Origin: Clostridiales bacterium
GTDB taxonomy: Bacteria > Bacillota > Clostridia > Caldicoprobacterales > UBA3941
Reading direction: 5' to 3'
Length of the DNA stretch: 42,122 bases
Assembly: GCA_012518535.1 (NCBI GenBank)
Contig: JAAYRX010000179.1
Coordinates: 1 to 42,122 of the forward strand
Shown: piece by piece, positions 7,861 through 15,179 of the stretch
How positions within the stretch are numbered: the stretch's first letter is position 1
Layout: each line of letters begins with the position of its first letter
Translations under genes and position numbers: made by a program
Notes under the pieces: generated by a model
Told to the model about the DNA's origin: nothing
Seen by the model: only the letters and a program-made list of their open reading frames with translations
Databases searched by the model: none

Positions 7861-7917
7861 GTGATGGAATGTTTTGGGTATCTTTTATCTATATCTGAAT
7901 ACCATGTATGGGGGTGA
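7861..7917 (+). CDS. Possible 18-codon leader ORF before flgB
   Basis: GTG 7861 (or ATG 7864) opens a frame of 18 codons that ends in TGA at 7915-7917. A purine-rich AAAGGGATAGG lies just upstream. The stop codon sits within the flgB ribosome binding site GGGGGTGA and 4 nt before the flgB TTG start, an arrangement that would allow translational coupling. The peptide has no recognisable motif, and coding status is unproven. Confidence 0.3.
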   Translation: MMECFGYLLSISEYHVWG

Positions 7918-7921
7918 AGAC

Positions 7922-8335
7922 TTGGCTAAAGGATGGTTTTTTTCTAATATAACTCCTTTAGAGCGAGCCCTGGATGTGACTTGGAAAAGACATGAAGTAA
8001 TTTCCCACAATATATCAAATGCGGACACACCAGGTTACAAGAAAAAAAATGTGGTTTTTGAGGAAGAATTATTATCTGCTCTTGCCGGCTATGGAATGAA
8101 GGGCAGACAAACCAGGGAAAAACATCTTAGAATAGGGGATGGCCCCATAAATGAAATTGAGGCAAAAATAACCGAAGTAGATTCCACTAAAATGCGAGTA
8201 GACGATAACAATGTAGATATAGAAACCGAAATGTCAAACCTGGCTACTAATACCATTATGCATCATGCTTTGGTTCAAAAATTAAATGGGGAGTTTTCGA
8301 GAATTAGGACCATAATCAACGAGGGGAGGCGTTAA
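7922..8335 (+). CDS. flgB: Flagellar basal-body rod protein FlgB
   Basis: A 137-residue proximal-rod subunit, exported through the flagellar type III apparatus. The N-terminal rod signature VISHNISNADTPGYKKK and the C-terminal helix (EMSNLATNTIMHHALVQKLNGEFSRIRTII) are both present, so the gene is full length. TTG 7922 is chosen because GGGGGTGA lies 4 nt upstream and the product then begins at the usual place. In-frame TTG 7874 and ATG 7904 lie upstream but lack this spacing. It is the first structural gene of the operon and is 2 nt from flgC. Confidence 0.95.
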   Translation: MAKGWFFSNITPLERALDVTWKRHEVISHNISNADTPGYKKKNVVFEEELLSALAGYGMKGRQTREKHLRIGDGPINEIEAKITEVDSTKMRVDDNNVDIETEMSNLATNTIMHHALVQKLNGEFSRIRTIINEGRR

Positions 8336-8337
8336 AG

Positions 8338-8775
8338 GTGATAAAATCAATGCAAATTAGTGCTTCTGGTATGGCGGTTCAGCGGCTCAGAATGGATATT
8401 ATAGCACAGAATATAGCTAACATAAATACAACACGGACAGCCAACGGGGGCCCTTACCGTCGCAGACTGGTAACAGTACAGGAAAACATAGACTCAAAGC
8501 CTTTTTCCCAATTTCTCTCTGAAAGAAGCAATGCTTTTACTGGTCAGGGAATAAAAGCCACGGGGATAGTTGAAGATCCTACCCCGTTAAAGACGATTTA
8601 TGATCCTGGGCATCCGGATGCTGATGAGCAGGGCTATGTTCAAATGCCTAATGTAGATAACCTGAAAGAGATGGTGGATATGATATCTGCTACACGCTCC
8701 TTTGAAGCCAATGTTACTGCCTTTAATGCGGCAAAGAGCATGGCAATTAAAGGGTTAGAGATAGGTAAGAGATAA
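8338..8775 (+). CDS. flgC: Flagellar basal-body rod protein FlgC
   Basis: A 145-residue rod protein starting at GTG 8338 behind GGGGAGG. It contains the axial-protein signature SASGMAVQRLRMDIIAQNIAN and the C-terminal helix (VDMISATRSFEANVTAFNAAK) shared by rod and hook proteins. FlgB, FlgC and FliE together form the proximal rod joined to the MS ring. Length and order are as in other Firmicutes. Confidence 0.96.
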   Translation: MIKSMQISASGMAVQRLRMDIIAQNIANINTTRTANGGPYRRRLVTVQENIDSKPFSQFLSERSNAFTGQGIKATGIVEDPTPLKTIYDPGHPDADEQGYVQMPNVDNLKEMVDMISATRSFEANVTAFNAAKSMAIKGLEIGKR

Positions 8776-8789
8776 AAGGAGGCTTTTAG

Positions 8790-9083
8790 GTGAGAATTGA
8801 TAATTTGTATTCGAATGCTATTAACCTAACAGGACCTACCAGGACCAAGTCCACAGCCAATACAGGTAATTTTAAAGACATATTTGAAAACGTTGTTCAA
8901 GAAGTCAAAGATACTAGGGAAAAGGATATTCTTAATAATACACAAATGGCTGCGGGGCAAATAGACAACATAGATAAGATAATGATCGACATGGAAAAGG
9001 CTGATATCGCCCTCCAGTTTACTTTACAAGTTAGAAACAAAGTATTGGATGCCTATCAGGAAATAATGAGGATGCAGATATAG
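8790..9083 (+). CDS. fliE: Flagellar hook-basal body complex protein FliE
   Basis: A 97-residue protein, the adaptor between the MS ring and the rod. GTG 8790 follows AAGGAGG. The C-terminal half matches FliE, with IDKIMIDMEKADIALQFTLQVRNKVLDAYQEIMRMQI, including the characteristic M-Q-I end. It is followed by an unusual gap of about 300 nt before fliF, whereas these genes usually sit close together. Confidence 0.95.
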   Translation: MRIDNLYSNAINLTGPTRTKSTANTGNFKDIFENVVQEVKDTREKDILNNTQMAAGQIDNIDKIMIDMEKADIALQFTLQVRNKVLDAYQEIMRMQI

Positions 9084-9130
9084 CATAAACTGGTGTAGGG
9101 ATATTGGATAGACTACTTAAGTGAGTAATT

Positions 9131-9211
9131 ATGAAAACAGTAGTCCGAAAGATGAGGTATGATCTTATATTAATTATTGTTTTACTGCTGTATCTTTTAC
9201 TTACTACTTGA
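9131..9211 (+). CDS. Possible 26-residue membrane peptide in the fliE-fliF gap
   Basis: ATG 9131 opens a 26-codon frame with a basic N-terminus (MKTVVRKMRYD) followed by an uninterrupted hydrophobic run (LILIIVLLLYLLL). This is the layout of a single-span membrane micropeptide. The ribosome binding site is weak (TAAGTGAG). It ends 3 nt before a potential RNA structure. I do not recognise a family; it could be chance in an AT-rich gap. Confidence 0.35.
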   Translation: MKTVVRKMRYDLILIIVLLLYLLLTT

Positions 9212-9213
9212 AA

Positions 9214-9325
9214 GGTCATTTCCATTAGATGCTCCCCCGTCCCGGAACAAGTCTGAGGTTGGGACATGACCTACACAGAATCTGGATATGTGATGAGCCG
9301 GCTTTTGATCTAATGCTCTTTTTAT
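9214..9325 (+). ncRNA. Possible structured RNA element in the fliE-fliF gap
   Basis: GGTCAT (9214-9219) pairs with ATGACC (9266-9271), and GTCCC (9239-9243) pairs with GGGAC (9261-9265), so the two helices stack on one side around a 19-nt bulge. CATTAGAT (9223-9230), inside that bulge, is exactly complementary to ATCTAATG (9308-9315), which is followed by CTCTTTTTAT. This could form a pseudoknot, or an alternative helix acting as a terminator upstream of fliF. It resembles no riboswitch class I can name. Confidence 0.35.
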
Positions 9326-9385
9326 AATAAACAATAGATTGGCAGTTGGTGGATAACTTGGTATTTGAGGGGAAGCGGGGATGGG

Positions 9386-10915
9386 ATGTTAAGTGCACTG
9401 GAACCTATTAAACAACAACTGAATAGCTTTTGGGACAATCTGGATAGAAATAAAAGAAGGAATTTTATTTTCATAATTGTTTTGGTTGTGATAACCATAG
9501 TTTTTACCACGGTTTTATTGACCAAAAAGGACTATGTGGTATTGTATTCTGGATTGAATGACAAGGAAGCAGCCGAGATTTATACTAATTTAAAAGAATC
9601 AAATGCCCAGCCTAAAATGGAAGGCACAACGACTATACTTGTCCCAAAGGATAAGGAAGCGGAATTACGGATGCAAATGACCTTGGAAGGCTATCCAAAA
9701 TCTGGTTTTAACTATGATTTGTATCTTCAGGGTAGTAGTTTTGGTCAAACCAATGATGAGATCCAAAAAAGATGGATTATACAGCTTCAGGAACGGTTGG
9801 GTCAATCCATACGCTTTTTAGAAGGAGTGGATGATGCAGTAGTGACTATTGCTATGCCCAAGTCTGACTCCTTTGTTTTAAAAGAGGATGAAATACCCGT
9901 GTCGGCATCTGTGATAATTCTACCGAGACAAGGGTATGAAATAAACAGCCAACAAGCAAAGAGCATTGAGCAACTAATGTCTACCAGTGTTCCCGGGCTG
10001 AATAAGGAGAATATCACTATAATAGATAATAAGATGAATATTCTTAATCTTGAGGGGGAATCAGGAACCCAAATGGTTGCCAACCAGTTTATCATGCAGC
10101 AACAGTTGGAGGATAGAATAAAGGCAGAAATCATGAGTTTGTTGGAACCTGTGTTTGGATATGGTAAGGTAAAGATTGCCGTAAATGCTAAGTTAAACTT
10201 TGACAAAAGAACAACAGAATCAATAACGTTTGAACCCGTTATGGACGATTCGGGCATAATTATTAGCCAGGAATTATTAAAAGAGAAAATGAGCAACGCC
10301 CCTGTTGGTGGAGTACCAGGAGAGACCAATAATACGACCCAATATCCTGAAGCCGGCATGGGAACAGATTCTACATCGCAAAAGGATCACAGAAAAATTA
10401 ACTACGAGGTCAATGAAATAAAAGAGATGATAGAGGAAGAGCAGGGCAAGCTTGAGAACTTGTCCATCGCGGTTGTTATTGATAATGATCAACTTGACCA
10501 ACAAACTATAAACGGTGTGAGAGAATTAGTATCAACAGCCATGGGTACGGATTTGGATAGAGTAGCAGTCCAAAACTGGGGATTTAACACAGATATCCAG
10601 CAGGATCTACTGGACGCTATAAAGGACAGATCAATGGAAAGGCCATGGATAAACTTAAATTGGATTGCAATAATTGTGTCTTCTTTGATCTTAATCACTG
10701 CTATAGCTTTGATTATACGAAAGAGCAAACAACCAATCCCTATTGAAGCTACAGGAGAGTATTTCCCGCAAGAATTAGTAGTCACAGAGGAAGAAAATAT
10801 ACCTGAAATCGCTGTTAGTGAAGAGAATACGATTAAAACACAATTGAATAAGTTTGCGGAAGAACAGCCCGAAGAGATTGCTCAACTATTGAGAAATTGG
10901 TTAAGCGAGGATTAA
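9386..10915 (+). CDS. fliF: Flagellar MS-ring protein FliF
   Basis: A 509-residue protein forming the membrane MS ring, the base on which the C-ring and export gate assemble. It has an N-terminal transmembrane segment (FIFIIVLVVITIVFTTVLLT), ring-building motifs YVVLYSGLNDKEAAEIY and FLEGVDDAVVTIAMPKSDSF, a second membrane segment (IAIIVSSLILITAIALII) near residue 435, and a C-terminal FliG-binding tail ending in PEEIAQLLRNWLSED. ATG 9386 is preferred; the in-frame TTG 9365 would put the purine-rich GAGGGGAAGCGGGG inside the coding region. Confidence 0.96.
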   Translation: MLSALEPIKQQLNSFWDNLDRNKRRNFIFIIVLVVITIVFTTVLLTKKDYVVLYSGLNDKEAAEIYTNLKESNAQPKMEGTTTILVPKDKEAELRMQMTLEGYPKSGFNYDLYLQGSSFGQTNDEIQKRWIIQLQERLGQSIRFLEGVDDAVVTIAMPKSDSFVLKEDEIPVSASVIILPRQGYEINSQQAKSIEQLMSTSVPGLNKENITIIDNKMNILNLEGESGTQMVANQFIMQQQLEDRIKAEIMSLLEPVFGYGKVKIAVNAKLNFDKRTTESITFEPVMDDSGIIISQELLKEKMSNAPVGGVPGETNNTTQYPEAGMGTDSTSQKDHRKINYEVNEIKEMIEEEQGKLENLSIAVVIDNDQLDQQTINGVRELVSTAMGTDLDRVAVQNWGFNTDIQQDLLDAIKDRSMERPWINLNWIAIIVSSLILITAIALIIRKSKQPIPIEATGEYFPQELVVTEEENIPEIAVSEENTIKTQLNKFAEEQPEEIAQLLRNWLSED

Positions 10916-10941
10916 CCTGAAAAAGGGGGAGAGTATAGGAT

Positions 10942-11955
10942 ATGGCAAGAAATAGAGGGACCTTAACCGGTAGAGAGAAGGCAGCGATTTTACTTATATC
11001 CCTGGGGACCGAAAGAGCATCTCAAATATACAAACACCTTAAGGAAGAGGAAATTGAGCAACTGACCTTGGAAATCGCAAACTTACGAAAAGTTGACAGC
11101 GACGTAAAAGACGCTATACTTGAGGAATTCTATGAGATATGTTTAGCAAAGAATTACATAGCTGAAGGCGGAATAGGATATGCCAAAGAAGTTCTCGAGA
11201 AGGCTTTAGGAGGGCAAAAAGCTTTGGAATTGATCAACAAATTGACTTCCTCCCTCCAAGTCAGACCTTTTGATTTCGCAAGAAAGGCAGATCCTACACA
11301 ACTGTTGAACTTTATCCAGAATGAACATCCACAAACTATTGCGTTAATTATGGCTTATTTAAGCCCCCAACAAGCAGCGATAATACTATCCGCACTCCCC
11401 ATGGAAAAACAGGCCGAGGTAGCATCGAGGATTGCCATGATGGATAGTACATCTCCAGAGATTATTAAGGAGATAGAAAGAATTTTAGAAAAAAAGCTAT
11501 CCTCTATGGTAACTTCTGATTTTACAACAGCTGGAGGCATAGAGGCTATTGTGGATATATTATTATCCGTAGATAGGGGAACGGAAAAACATATAATGGA
11601 ATCACTCGAGATGAGAGACAGTGAGTTGGCAGAAGAAATCAAAAGAAGAATGTTTGTTTTCGAGGATATTGTAACGCTGGATAACCGTTCAGTCCAACGG
11701 TTCCTGAGAGAAGTAGACAACAATGATCTTGCTCTGGCCTTGAAAACTGCAAGTGAGGAAGTTAATAGGGTTATATTTTCAAATATATCTAAACGTCTTC
11801 AAGATATGCTAAAAGAAGATATGGAGTTTATGGGCCCTGTCAGACTTCGGGACGTCGAGGATGCCCAGCAAAAGATTGTAAATATCATCAGAAGGTTGGA
11901 GGATGCTGGTGAAATCGTAGTTTCACGGGGTGGAGGGGACGAGATAATTGTCTAG
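10942..11955 (+). CDS. fliG: Flagellar motor switch protein FliG
   Basis: A 337-residue C-ring protein that contacts the MotA stator and transmits torque and switching. The three-domain layout is intact: FliF-binding N-domain (GREKAAILLISLG), middle domain with EHPQTIALIMAYL, and torque-generating C-domain (FEDIVTLDNRSVQRFLREVDNNDLALALK) carrying the conserved charged residues. ATG 10942 follows AGGGGGAGAG. The last 8 nt overlap the TTG start of fliH. Confidence 0.97.
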   Translation: MARNRGTLTGREKAAILLISLGTERASQIYKHLKEEEIEQLTLEIANLRKVDSDVKDAILEEFYEICLAKNYIAEGGIGYAKEVLEKALGGQKALELINKLTSSLQVRPFDFARKADPTQLLNFIQNEHPQTIALIMAYLSPQQAAIILSALPMEKQAEVASRIAMMDSTSPEIIKEIERILEKKLSSMVTSDFTTAGGIEAIVDILLSVDRGTEKHIMESLEMRDSELAEEIKRRMFVFEDIVTLDNRSVQRFLREVDNNDLALALKTASEEVNRVIFSNISKRLQDMLKEDMEFMGPVRLRDVEDAQQKIVNIIRRLEDAGEIVVSRGGGDEIIV

Positions 11956-12730
11956 GATAGTTAAGAATGATAGGATTGTAATCAAAGGTGCAAAAAAAAT
12001 TCTATCAAATGGCACTGGTCCGAATAGTATTGGAGAGCATGTTTCAGCCCTAAACGATGATCAGGGTATGAAGATTAATTATTATGAAATTATTGAACAC
12101 GCCAAGGAACAGGCTAATGAAATAATCGAAAAAGCACGAGAGAAGGCCAATATAATAGAAATAGATGCTCAAAGAGCAGCAGTTAAGACCATGGAGACTG
12201 CAAAGGAAGAGGGGCGTGCCAACGGGTATTCAGAGGGATACGATAATGGTTACGCGCAGGGTTTAAAGGAAGGCAATGACCTTGGTAGGGCCCAATACGA
12301 GGATGCAATAAACGAAGTTCAAGAATTAAAGAAGAAATACCAGGAAGATTATGATAACCTCTATAAGATTAGCGAAAGATATATGCTTGAGCTGGCAATT
12401 GAGATTGCACGAAAAGTCATTGGCGATGCCTTGGGTAGTGATGACAGGGTGTATACTGAGTTAGCCTATAAAGCTCTAAAGCAAGTACGGGGACAGGAAA
12501 AGGTAGCGATTAGAGTGAGTAGCCATGATTATCCAAGAGCACTTGAGAACAAGGGTGCTTTGCTTTCAAAACTAAATGAAATAGAAGATATTGAGATCAT
12601 TGAAGACGGCTATTTGGAGAATGGTAGCTGCGTTGTTGATACTGGGACAGGCACAATAGACGCCAGTGTAAATGTTCAGATGGAGATTATAGAATCTTCC
12701 CTTCTTAAACAAGAGGGGAAGCTTATATAA
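11948..12730 (+). CDS. fliH: Flagellar export ATPase regulator FliH
   Basis: A 260-residue protein that dimerises, binds the FliI ATPase and docks it to the C-ring. The middle contains a long coiled coil with the glycine-repeat region typical of FliH (GYSEGYDNGYAQGLKEGNDLG). The C-terminal domain (ELAIEIARKVIGDAL, then VAIRVSSHDYPRA) matches the V-ATPase subunit E-like fold. TTG 11948 overlaps the fliG stop and implies translational coupling. Confidence 0.92.
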   Translation: MSRIVKNDRIVIKGAKKILSNGTGPNSIGEHVSALNDDQGMKINYYEIIEHAKEQANEIIEKAREKANIIEIDAQRAAVKTMETAKEEGRANGYSEGYDNGYAQGLKEGNDLGRAQYEDAINEVQELKKKYQEDYDNLYKISERYMLELAIEIARKVIGDALGSDDRVYTELAYKALKQVRGQEKVAIRVSSHDYPRALENKGALLSKLNEIEDIEIIEDGYLENGSCVVDTGTGTIDASVNVQMEIIESSLLKQEGKLI

Positions 12731-12744
12731 ATGGAGGGATATAG

Positions 12745-14055
12745 TTGGAGCCCATCATCTTTGATACATATAGAGAAATGCTAGGAACCATAAAAAGCAT
12801 ATCACATACGGGTAAAGTTACCCAGGTTATTGGGCTCACTATAGAATCAAATGGACCTACAATGGAGCTAGGACAGATATGTTTGCTGCATAACTATAAA
12901 AGGACTTGCTCAATAAGGGCCGAAGTTGTTGGTTTTAGGGAGGATAGGGTGCTATTAATGCCCTTGGGTGAGCCTAAAGGGATAGGCCCCGGTAGCTTGG
13001 TTGAATCGATACAAAGTGCTCTGGAGATATCTGTTAGCGATGACTTAAAGGGGAGGATCTTGGATGGACTGGGCAATCCCATGGATGGCAAAGGACCTGT
13101 TTCCAATCATATATTGATACCTATCGACAATGTTCCACCAAATCCCCTGGAACGGAAAAGGATATCAAAGCCGCTAGTACTAGGTATAAAAGCAATAGAT
13201 GGGCTGTTAACCTGTGGAAGCGGTCAAAGGTTGGGTATATTTGCCGGTAGCGGAGTTGGGAAAAGCACCTTGCTTGGTATGATTGCGAGAAATACGGAAG
13301 CCGATGTTAATGTTATAGCCCTGGTAGGCGAACGTGGTAGGGAGGTCCAAGAGTTTATCCAGAAAGATTTGGGAGAAGAAGGGCTAAAACGGTCAGTTTT
13401 GATAGTCGCAACATCTGATCAACCTCCTTTGGTAAGGGTTAAGGCAGCTTTGGTAGCAACAACAATTGCAGAATACTTTAGGGATAAAGGATTAGATACA
13501 CTATTGATGATGGACTCCATTACGAGATTTGCCATGGCCCAGCGGGAAATCGGTCTTGCTATTGGGGAGCCCCCAGTGGCAAGAGGATATACGCCTTCGG
13601 TTTTTGCGCAATTACCTAAACTGTTGGAACGATCCGGTAATTCGTCGAAAGGCTCAATTACCGGTTTATACACGGTGTTGGTAGATGGTGACGATTTCAA
13701 TGAACCCATAAGCGATGCAGTAAGGGGTATATTGGATGGACATATAATCCTATCAAGGGATCTGGCTAATAGCAACCATTATCCGGCCATCGAGGTATTA
13801 GGTAGTGTTAGCAGAGTTATGCCGGACATAGTCCTCGATGACCATTTACACAAGGCCGGTAGAATAAAAAACCTGCTTGCTGCTTATAGGGAATCTCAGG
13901 ATCTAATAAATATAGGTGCCTATAACCATGGGAGCAATCCTACAATTGATGAGGCTATAGAAAAGGTGCACCTGATCAACGAATTTTTACAGCAATCTGT
14001 AGGCGAAAGATTTGATATGGACACCACAATGGAATGGATGTCGAGGATAGTATAA
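12745..14055 (+). CDS. fliI: Flagellar-specific ATPase FliI
   Basis: A 436-residue F1-beta-like ATPase that helps unload and export flagellar substrates. It has the Walker A motif AGSGVGKST near residues 168-176, Walker B LLMMDSITRFA near 252-262, and the family motif REIGLAIGEPPVARGYTPS. TTG 12745 is preceded by ATGGAGGGATAT. The stop codon shares one base with the fliJ start. Confidence 0.97.
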   Translation: MEPIIFDTYREMLGTIKSISHTGKVTQVIGLTIESNGPTMELGQICLLHNYKRTCSIRAEVVGFREDRVLLMPLGEPKGIGPGSLVESIQSALEISVSDDLKGRILDGLGNPMDGKGPVSNHILIPIDNVPPNPLERKRISKPLVLGIKAIDGLLTCGSGQRLGIFAGSGVGKSTLLGMIARNTEADVNVIALVGERGREVQEFIQKDLGEEGLKRSVLIVATSDQPPLVRVKAALVATTIAEYFRDKGLDTLLMMDSITRFAMAQREIGLAIGEPPVARGYTPSVFAQLPKLLERSGNSSKGSITGLYTVLVDGDDFNEPISDAVRGILDGHIILSRDLANSNHYPAIEVLGSVSRVMPDIVLDDHLHKAGRIKNLLAAYRESQDLINIGAYNHGSNPTIDEAIEKVHLINEFLQQSVGERFDMDTTMEWMSRIV

Positions 14056-14519
14056 TGAGTTTAAAAGGTTTTAAATTTAGCCTAGAGGCACCTCTTAAGG
14101 TCAAAGAGTTGCACAAGTCACAGTTAGAAGTAAAACTAGCTAAGGCAAAAAAGAAAATGGACGCCTATAAAAGAGCTTTGGTTCTTTTGACTATGGAAAG
14201 TGATGAGCTTCACTTTAAGTTGGCTGATTCACTTTCCGCTGGTATCAAAGCAGTGAATTTAATAGAACTTAACAAATACTTAAATATTTTATCCGACAGG
14301 ATAGCTGATGCGCAAATTCAATATCGTGAGGCTAGCGATAAGTTTGCAGCATTACGAAATTCTTTGATAGATGTTATAAACGAAATCGATATACTAGAGG
14401 AACTAAAGGAAAAGCAGGAAAAAGAGTATCTTAAAGAAATACAAAAAAAGGAAGAGAAAGATCTGGAGGAAAGAATAAACTTCCATACCTTTATGCGAGG
14501 TGGAAAAATGTATGGCTAA
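14055..14519 (+). CDS. fliJ: Flagellar export chaperone FliJ
   Basis: A 154-residue, highly charged protein that is almost all helix, with long coiled-coil stretches (LKVKELHKSQLEVKLAKAKK; the lysine/glutamate-rich end). FliJ forms the central stalk of the export ATPase ring. It begins KGFKFSLEAPLKVKEL, close to the family pattern F-F-L--LL-----E. ATG 14055 overlaps the fliI stop by one base; ATG 14034 would extend into the fliI C-terminus and is not needed. Its end overlaps the start of the next gene. Confidence 0.85.
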   Translation: MSLKGFKFSLEAPLKVKELHKSQLEVKLAKAKKKMDAYKRALVLLTMESDELHFKLADSLSAGIKAVNLIELNKYLNILSDRIADAQIQYREASDKFAALRNSLIDVINEIDILEELKEKQEKEYLKEIQKKEEKDLEERINFHTFMRGGKMYG

Positions 14520-15060
14520 GAGGGGCAGAAAGATCCCAGTTGCATTAGTAATCATCTTAATATTGCTTATATCCGTTACTTTAGCGATTGTCTTTAATAT
14601 TGGGGGTATTAGGGATCTGGTCTTTTCTATAATTGGTAAGGACATAGCTGAAGATATTATTGGTATCCCCTCGGACCAGGATCCTTACCAGGCTGAAAGG
14701 GAGTTTATTAATACCGAAAAGACTAAATTGATGGCTTTGAGAACTGATCTGGAAAACTACAGAGCTCAACTACAGGACAAAGAAAATGAACTACAGGAGA
14801 AAGAAGCCCAGTTGCTAGAAAAGGAAAGGGAAATCGAAAGGTTAAGTGAGAAACTTTCTGTACAATACGATGATCTAATAGAGCTTACTAAGATTTATGA
14901 GCAAATGGATGGAGAAGAGGCTGCTGCGATTCTATCCCAAATTGATGACACCCAACAGGTAATCCTAATAATTAGGAGCTTAAAAAAAGAGAAATCAGCC
15001 GAGATATTGGGCTTGATGGACGCAAAGTTGGCCGCTGATATACTAAGCAAAATGTACTAA
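14512..15060 (+). CDS. ylxF: YlxF/MotE-like membrane protein with coiled coil and MgtE-N domain
   Basis: A 182-residue protein in the position of B. subtilis ylxF, between fliJ and fliK. It has a basic N-terminus, one membrane segment (VALVIILILLISVTLAIVF), a long periplasmic-type coiled coil (about 65-115, LQDKENELQEKEAQLLEKE) and a C-terminal module ending AEILGLMDAKLAADILSKMY. That module resembles the MgtE intracellular N-domain repeats, which also resemble the FliG superhelix. The layout recalls MotE-type stator chaperones. ATG 14512 follows GAGGTGG; GTG 14500 is an alternative. The role in this organism is inferred from position. Confidence 0.8.
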   Translation: MAKRGRKIPVALVIILILLISVTLAIVFNIGGIRDLVFSIIGKDIAEDIIGIPSDQDPYQAEREFINTEKTKLMALRTDLENYRAQLQDKENELQEKEAQLLEKEREIERLSEKLSVQYDDLIELTKIYEQMDGEEAAAILSQIDDTQQVILIIRSLKKEKSAEILGLMDAKLAADILSKMY

Positions 15061-15087
15061 TACAGTATAGCAACCAGAGGATTTCAA

Positions 15088-15148
15088 AAATAATCCCATA
15101 AGCTTTATCTAATCGTTGTTGCTGATAGTGTCATTTATGGGTTTATTT
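15088..15148 (+). other. Inverted repeat between ylxF and fliK
   Basis: AAATAATCCCATAA (15088-15101) and TTATGGGTTTATTT (15135-15148) are complementary over 14 positions with one mismatch, around a 33-nt loop. The 3' arm is U-rich and ends about 15 nt before the fliK ribosome binding site. It may be a weak mid-operon terminator or a processing site. Confidence 0.6.
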
Positions 15149-15179
15149 CAATAAAATTAATGAAAGGAGGTGTGTTGAC

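Noticed and set aside
7675-7921. c-di-GMP riboswitch before the flagellar operon
   Set aside because: I looked for the conserved GEMM-type core and did not find it; the region is AT-rich with only the 38-bp repeats.
9802-10359. 185-codon open frame on the - strand
   Set aside because: It lies wholly within fliF, whose product is full length with clear motifs; the antisense frame shows no domain and no ribosome binding site.
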